Below are positions 60,000 to 64,000 of a stretch of 64,000 bases of DNA, piece after piece. The notes below the pieces were generated by a model, which did no database searches, was not told the DNA's origin, and saw only the letters and a program-made list of their open reading frames with translations. Positions within the stretch are counted from its first letter, which is position 1, and the number at the start of each line of letters is the position of its first letter. The DNA lies in contig OY755240.1 in assembly GCA_963576725.1 (NCBI GenBank), positions 15,802,378 through 15,866,377 on the forward strand, read 5' to 3'. The translations under genes and the position numbers were made by a program. Source of the DNA: Azorinus chamasolen (lineage: Eukaryota; Mollusca; Bivalvia; Cardiida; Solecurtidae).

Positions 60000-60436
60000 T
60001 ACAGTAAAAACACTCTAAACCGGAATTTGAGTAGAGTTTAAATTAGATACGTTTAGACAAGTAGCAGCTTAATGTAGGGAGAAAGTCATTCAGGAGCTTT
60101 CTGCATGCTTTCCACCCTGCATTAACCCTTCCTCTGATGAATATTCATGTAGGAAATAATGTCATGAACAATAATAAGATTATTTTTTTATAATGGCATA
60201 TGAACACAGGATAGTTTGACTCAGGCAGAAGCTGTATAATCAGATCTATATTACACCATAAGCAAACAGAGTAGACCCTGATCAGACGGCTCCTATAGGA
60301 GCCGTCTGAACTGGGTCTACTCTTCTTAGCAGATGCGTCAAAATGCGCTTACATAAGGGAAAGGGTTAAGCTGCCACCTGTCTCCAAGACCGATATTTAC
60401 GGTAAATTGTACTTCCTGTTTAGAGGGGTTTTACTG
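60000..60436. mobile_element. TA-C MITE with nested TT-F
   Basis: TACAGTAAAAACACTCTAAA, arm 'agcagcttaatgtagggaga', short centre, 'tttccaccctgca' TTAA [TT-F] TTAA 'gctgccacctgtctccaaga', right end 'cctgtttagaggggttttac'. Confidence 0.92.
60122..60369 (-). mobile_element. TT-F MITE, nested in TA-C
   Basis: TTAACCCTTCCTCTGATGAA to 'cataagggaaagggttaa'. Core GAGTAGACCCTGATCAGACG with exact CTCCTATAGGAG at 60290-60301. Deleting it with one TTAA gives the normal TA-C arm TGCATTAAGCTGCC. Confidence 0.94.
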
Positions 60437-60496
60437 ATTTTCGCTCTTTTATAAATGTAAGTTATGCTTGGTCATATAAGATATAATGAAGATTAA

Positions 60497-60724
60497 TTAA
60501 CCCTTTCCTCCATAAATACGCCTTTCTACGCCTCTGTAAAAGTCACTTTATGAAACCATTGTGATAAATAGAGCATTCGCTCCTATAGGAGCAATGCTCT
60601 ATTTATCACAATGGTTTCAAACTACAAAATTCTAAAATTTTCCTTTTCTCTAATTAATGCTCCTTTTCGGTAGATTTATTCAAAACGTTTGTATCTAAAA
60701 ATAGTCTATGAGGTAATGGGTTAA
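60497..60724 (-). mobile_element. TT-D MITE copy 20 with a TT-F-type end
   Basis: Starts TTAACCCTTTCCTCCATAAA and 'tacgcctttctacgcctctg' (TT-F type end), then a TT-D hairpin with exact CTCCTATAGGAG at 60580-60591 and the usual TT-D long arm to 'tgaggtaatgggttaa'. Confidence 0.92.
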
Positions 60725-60900
60725 ATCTTTACAATGATATGTGAACACCGGAATATTTGACCATGCCATAAATTGTAGAACCAGTTATATATACTTCCTT
60801 TGGTATAAACGGAGCAGACCTTAATCAGATAGCACCTACAGGAACCGTCTGATCTGCGTCTTCTCTGTATGAATGCATAAATATGCCTATACCTGATCAA
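60725..60900 (-). mobile_element. TT-F MITE, left end missing
   Basis: 'ccataaattgtagaaccagt', core 'ggagcagaccttaatcagat' around CACCTACAGGAAC, mirror 'tctgatctgcgtcttctctg'. Confidence 0.7.
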
Positions 60901-61026
60901 GTATTTTGCGTCAAGGCTTACCTATAAACTGTATGTCCAAAATAACTGTACGTAGAAAATCATTAGTTCCAGACACAGACGCCATTGCAATCAAGAAAAT
61001 GTTTAACCATTTTCTCCGTCATAATA
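60901..61026 (+). repeat. Direct repeat unit 1 flanking TA-A
   Basis: 'tcaaggcttacctataaact', 'gtatgtccaaaataa', 'gacgccattgcaatcaagaa', 'tttaaccattttctccgtca'. Recurs at 61258. Confidence 0.85.
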
Positions 61027-61235
61027 TACAGTAAAACCTCTCTATTACGGCCACTAAATTGTGTTACTTAGTTGTTTTTTAAGGACAGGTGGTTGCTTAA
61101 AGCAAGGTGAAAGTAAAACAAAACACTCCTATAGGAGCGTTCTGTTTTACTTTCACCTTGCTTTAAGCAGCCACCTGCCTTTAACGCAAAATACTTGATG
61201 TAACTTAGTGGCCGTTATAGAGAGGGTTTACTGTA
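61027..61235. mobile_element. TA-A MITE copy 9
   Basis: TACAGTAAAACCTCTCTATT to 'gttatagagagggtttactg' TA. Exact CTCCTATAGGAG at 61125-61136. Confidence 0.93.
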
Positions 61236-61257
61236 CATAAATATACCTCCTCATAAA

Positions 61258-61388
61258 GTATTTTTCATCAAGGCTTAGCTTTAAACTGTATGTCCAAAAT
61301 AAATAGAAATTCATTAGTTAACTATTTTCCCGACAGAGACGCCATTGCAATCAAGAAAAGGTTTAACCATTTTCTCAGTCATTATATA
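61258..61388 (+). repeat. Direct repeat unit 2
   Basis: Same ~125-bp block as 60901-61026 with substitutions. Both copies end in a TT-F left end; only this one continues into a TT-F core. Confidence 0.85.
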
Positions 61389-61444
61389 AACGCCTTTTTC
61401 ATGCATTTGCAAACAGATTAGACCCAAGATCAGGCGGCTCCTGT
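61362..61444 (+). mobile_element. TT-F left half, joined to TA-C
   Basis: TTAACCATTTTCTCAGTCAT, 'atgcatttgcaaacagatta', 'gacccaagatcaggcggctc' CTGTA, then TA-C-like sequence. No right half. Confidence 0.72.
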
Positions 61445-61595
61445 ACAGATAGCATAATGCAGGGTGAAAGTCATACAGAGAGCTCCTATAGGAGCTTTCT
61501 GTATGACTTTCATCCTGCATTAAGCAGTCACCCTGCCTAAAAGGACATCATTTCTCCATTACCAAAATTTCGAAGTATCGAGTTTCTACTCTATA
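61445..61595. mobile_element. TA-C/O-like MITE
   Basis: Perfect hairpin 'taatgcagggtgaaagtcat' around exact CTCCTATAGGAG (61483-61494), right end 'aaatttcgaagtatcgagtt' TCTACTCTA. Left end missing. Confidence 0.8.
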
Positions 61596-61669
61596 TTTGA
61601 TATACATACGTGTGAAATATCATACTGGATCCCAATGAACTGAAACAAAAACAAACGATACAAGGTGTT

Positions 61670-61919
61670 TTAACCCTTCGCTTGCTGAATTCTAAAATAC
61701 ATTTCTCCTTCTTTACCCATGCCTTGTTGTATAATTACATATATCTTCACTGTGTACAAGTATTTCGCTGTGCAATCACTGATGTGGAGTGCATTGGTTA
61801 CACAATCAACTTGTAAATAGTGCAGACCCGGATGAGACAGCTCCTGCAGGAGCTGTCTCATCTGGGTCTTCACTATTTACAGGTAGGTATATTGACGCGA
61901 ATAGCAAGCGAAGGGCTAA
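61670..61919 (+). mobile_element. TT-I MITE copy 3
   Basis: TTAACCCTTCGCTTGCTGAA to 'gaatagcaagcgaagggcta' AT. Core AAATAGTGCAGACCCGGATG around CAGCTCCTGCAGGAGCTG. Confidence 0.93.
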
Positions 61920-61979
61920 TACCCGTCTAATGTATTATACAGTGTAAGTCTCCCTATTTCTCTACAAATAAGCCTAATT

Positions 61980-62078
61980 ATGACAGCTTGATACAGATGG
62001 TAGCTTAATGTAAAATATAAGTGCAGAAAGAGCTTAATGAGAATTTACCCTGCATTAAGCAATCACCTGTTACTGAAT
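61980..62078. mobile_element. TA-B/Q hairpin, decayed
   Basis: 'cagatggtagcttaatgtaa', 'gcagaaagagct', mirror 'accctgcattaagcaatcac'. Confidence 0.6.
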
Positions 62079-62087
62079 ATCAATATG

Positions 62088-62303
62088 TTAACCCTGTCCC
62101 TCATATAAAACGCTTTTTTCACCCCTTTGCAAACAGAGTAGACCCAGATTAGACGGCTCATGTAGTTGTCTGATCAGAGTCTGCTCTTTGTGCTTATGGA
62201 ATCATGTACATGTAGATATATGATCCTTCAGTTTCTGCCCAAGCCCAAAATCCCCTTGAAAAAGTATAACTTATCAAAGTAAGGTATTGAATATGCATGA
62301 TGC
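62088..62303 (+). mobile_element. TT-F MITE, right end missing
   Basis: TTAACCCTGTCCCTCATATA, core GAGTAGACCCAGATTAGACG, mirror 'ctgatcagagtctgctcttt', long arm 'gatccttcagtttctgccca', 'gaatatgcatgatgcg'. Confidence 0.85.
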
Positions 62304-62306
62304 GAT

Positions 62307-62644
62307 TTACAATAAAACCTCTCTATAACGGCTTTAAAGGCATTTCAAAGCTCCTTATATAAGTGACCCCCCCCCCCCCCCTTATATACACAGTATCCAG
62401 CTGTGCTCCTGCAGTGACCAGTCAGGGTCCATAGCCATAAAGTTATGCAATTATACATTGATCCTCTGTGATGGTAGCCCGCCTTATCAATTTGTGTATC
62501 AGATCCCTGACAGTCAACTCCCAAAATAAACAGCATGGGGTTAATGGGTCAACATTCCTTTCGAAATGCCTTTAAGCAGCCACCTGCCCTAAACACCAAC
62601 TAATTAACACAATTTAGTGGCCGTTATAGAGAGGTTTTACTGTA
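62307..62644. mobile_element. TA-A MITE copy 10, centre replaced
   Basis: Left 'ttacaataaaacctctctat' AACGGC; right 'aatgcctttaagcagccacc' to 'gttatagagaggttttactg' TA. Between them lie ~220 bp unlike any other TA-A, including a run of 15 C at 62367-62381, instead of the hairpin core. Confidence 0.75.
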
Positions 62645-62757
62645 CTCATGTGTAAATGTTTATATTGGAAAGTGTTAGTAAATTGTATGGCCGCGTTAGT
62701 AATATTCTGCTGTATACACAAACTGTATATTTCAGCTCAACAGTGTATACATGTATT

Positions 62758-62998
62758 TACAGCAAAACCTCGATTATTCGAACACTAAAATACGTATCAT
62801 TATCGATTATTCGAACACTAAAATACGTATTATTATCGATCTTTAAGTCAGGTGGAAGCATAATGCATGGTGAAAGTCATGCAGAAAGCTCATCTAGGAA
62901 TTTTCTACATGACTTTCTACATGCATTAATCAGCCACTTGCATAATAGGGTCTAAATTATTCTATACAGAAAATTCGAATAATCGAGAATGTTCTGTA
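62758..62998. mobile_element. TA-O MITE
   Basis: TACAGCAAAACCTCGATTAT to 'ttcgaataatcgagaatgtt' CTGTA. Hairpin arm 'caggtggaagcataatgcat' and 'gtgaaagtcatgcagaaagc' as in TA-C. A ~40-bp left segment ('cgattattcgaacactaaaa') is duplicated. Confidence 0.85.
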
Positions 62999-63478
62999 TT
63001 ATACTCGTATATACATCACAAAATCTGTTCTTGATACTTCTTGCGTTGGGATCTTAATCTTTTAGGACAAACTCTTTATTGGTATGTTTTGTTTCACATG
63101 TAGGTTTTATTTCCTCTAGTAATCAATCTATGACATAAAACCCAACCATTGATTAACCCGTTGTATGTGGTTTTGCTTTTATTGATGCGAAGGTTATGTT
63201 ATATGTAAATACTGGAAATACTGTTTATTGTTACTAGGAACTGAAAATTGGATGAATACATTCTATGCCTGCCACAAAGTTAAAATAATAACATTCGGTT
63301 ATATGTAGAGAATCAAATTAAAGACTGTTGTGTCGCCAATAGTCTGTGCTCCTAGCTCGCAAGATGAAACAATTAAACATTGTATATTCCAGGCAAAGTG
63401 CAGGGGAAAACAAACACGAGTGTTTCGACTTCTGGCATTTTAGCTGACGCCCCCATTGGCAAACATTTACTTTTATTC
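62999..63478. other. No recognised feature
   Basis: AT-rich, no repeat family. An acceptor-like 'attgtatattccag' near 63393 leads into a ~30-codon frame that I do not trust. Confidence 0.35.
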
Positions 63479-63480
63479 AG

Positions 63481-63674
63481 GGGGCCAGATAAGGTGCGTA
63501 AATTAAAACATTTTCAAGAATAACTCCTTTATTTCTCCATCAAACCTTATACCGTGACCACTCTTTAGAATCGCCTGTCTCGATGAGGCGATTCTAAAGA
63601 ATGGTCACTGTACAGGGTTTGATATCGAAATAACGATTTTAGTATTTTGGTACGCATCTTTATCTGTAGCTCTG
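63481..63674 (+). mobile_element. Family L hairpin, copy 11
   Basis: 'ggggccagataaggtgcgta' to 'catctttatctgtagctctg'. Centre 'cgcctgtctcgatgaggcg' differs from other L copies (GGCG in place of GACG), with matched changes on both arms. Confidence 0.9.
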
Positions 63675-63707
63675 CTTTTATAAATGGTGTATTTATGGAG
63701 GAAAGGA

Positions 63708-63997
63708 TTAACCCTTTACCTCATAGACTATTTTTAGATCCTACCGGTTTGAATATACATCTACCGAAAAGGAACATTAACTGGAGGAAATGATTTTTTT
63801 AGATTTGTTTAATGTTGAAACCATTGTGATAAATAGAGCATTTGCTCCTGTGGGGCATATGCTCTATTTTTCACAATGGTTTCAGAAAGTGACTTTTAAA
63901 GAGGCGTCAAAAGGCGTCAAAGGCGTCAAAGTGCGTCAAAAGGCGTCAAAATGCGTCAAAAGGCGTCAAAAGGCGTCAATATGAGGGATAGGATTAA
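63708..63997 (+). mobile_element. TT-D MITE copy 21 with expanded end
   Basis: TTAACCCTTTACCTCATAGA, hairpin with centre GCTCCTGTGGGGC, then nine GGCGTC/TGCGTC-AAA(A) units (63900-63979) where other copies have two, and 'tatgagggataggattaa'. A TT-F-type end ('gtatttatggaggaaaggat') abuts at 63688. Confidence 0.92.
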
Positions 63998-64000
63998 CCA

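Overview
The window reads as eukaryotic, animal, non-genic DNA and is almost entirely repeats. It is AT-rich, has no long protein-coding gene and no rRNA, and is packed with short palindromic DNA transposons (MITEs), tRNA-derived SINE pieces, non-LTR retrotransposon 3' ends and tandem repeats. The density of hairpin MITEs, the LINE C-terminal motifs and the tRNA-type SINEs suggest a marine or freshwater invertebrate, most plausibly a bivalve mollusc. This is inference; nothing here fixes the species. Family labels below are mine, made only from this window.

TA families have TACAG...CTGTA ends and a TA target, like pogo/Tigger non-autonomous elements. TA-A starts CAGTAAAACCTCTCTATAAC, TA-B CAGTAAAACCCCTCTAATGC, TA-C CAGTAAAACCCCTCTAAACC, TA-P CAGTTGAACTTCGATATC, TA-O CAGCAAAACCTCGATTATTC; TA-Q is a B-like variant with a 'gaatggccgcttaag' end. 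TTAA families have TTAACCC...GGGTTAA ends and a TTAA target, like piggyBac non-autonomous elements. TT-D has core GAGCATTTGCTCC; TT-E and TT-F share core CAAACAGAGTAGACCCAGAT; TT-G, H, I, J, K and R have related cores. Three further hairpin families are L (AGGTCCAGATAAGATGCG ends), M (TCCATGCTTATAAAGC ends) and N.

Layout. 1-5.9 kb: MITEs plus a 1.1-kb element filled with CATACG/CGTATG motifs. 6.1-7.7 kb: an ~0.8-kb tandem duplication. 7.8-13.3 kb: dense MITEs. 13.4-13.9 kb: a 25-bp satellite with CACGTG. 14-21 kb: MITEs and a relatively unique block (15.7-17.0 kb). 21.3-22.4 kb: a 1.06-kb inverted-repeat element. 22.5-33.3 kb: MITE mosaics sharing TTAA sites. 33.5-35.6 kb: a LINE C-terminus split by a TTAA element, then a 79-bp satellite. 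35.7-50.2 kb: more MITEs, SINEs, a LINE zinc-finger end and a possible split gene. 50.2-54.9 kb: a satellite complex with 20-, 40- and 51-bp periods. 55-64 kb: MITEs, two SINEs and a TTA microsatellite.

Only candidate coding exons are visible. Three on the plus strand (36759-36833, 44779-44856, 48265-48316) have good splice borders and matching phases and may be the 3' part of one unrecognised gene. Isolated candidates lie at 9823-9985 (+), 15817-15981 (-), 20797-20877 (+) and 47726-47953 (-).

The most unusual feature is the modular build of the hairpin elements. The same 12-bp centre, CTCCTATAGGAG, sits in the middle of TA and TTAA families whose ends are unrelated. Several TTAA families with different ends share one core carrying the same position-specific arm mismatch, and some copies join the core of one family to the end of another.
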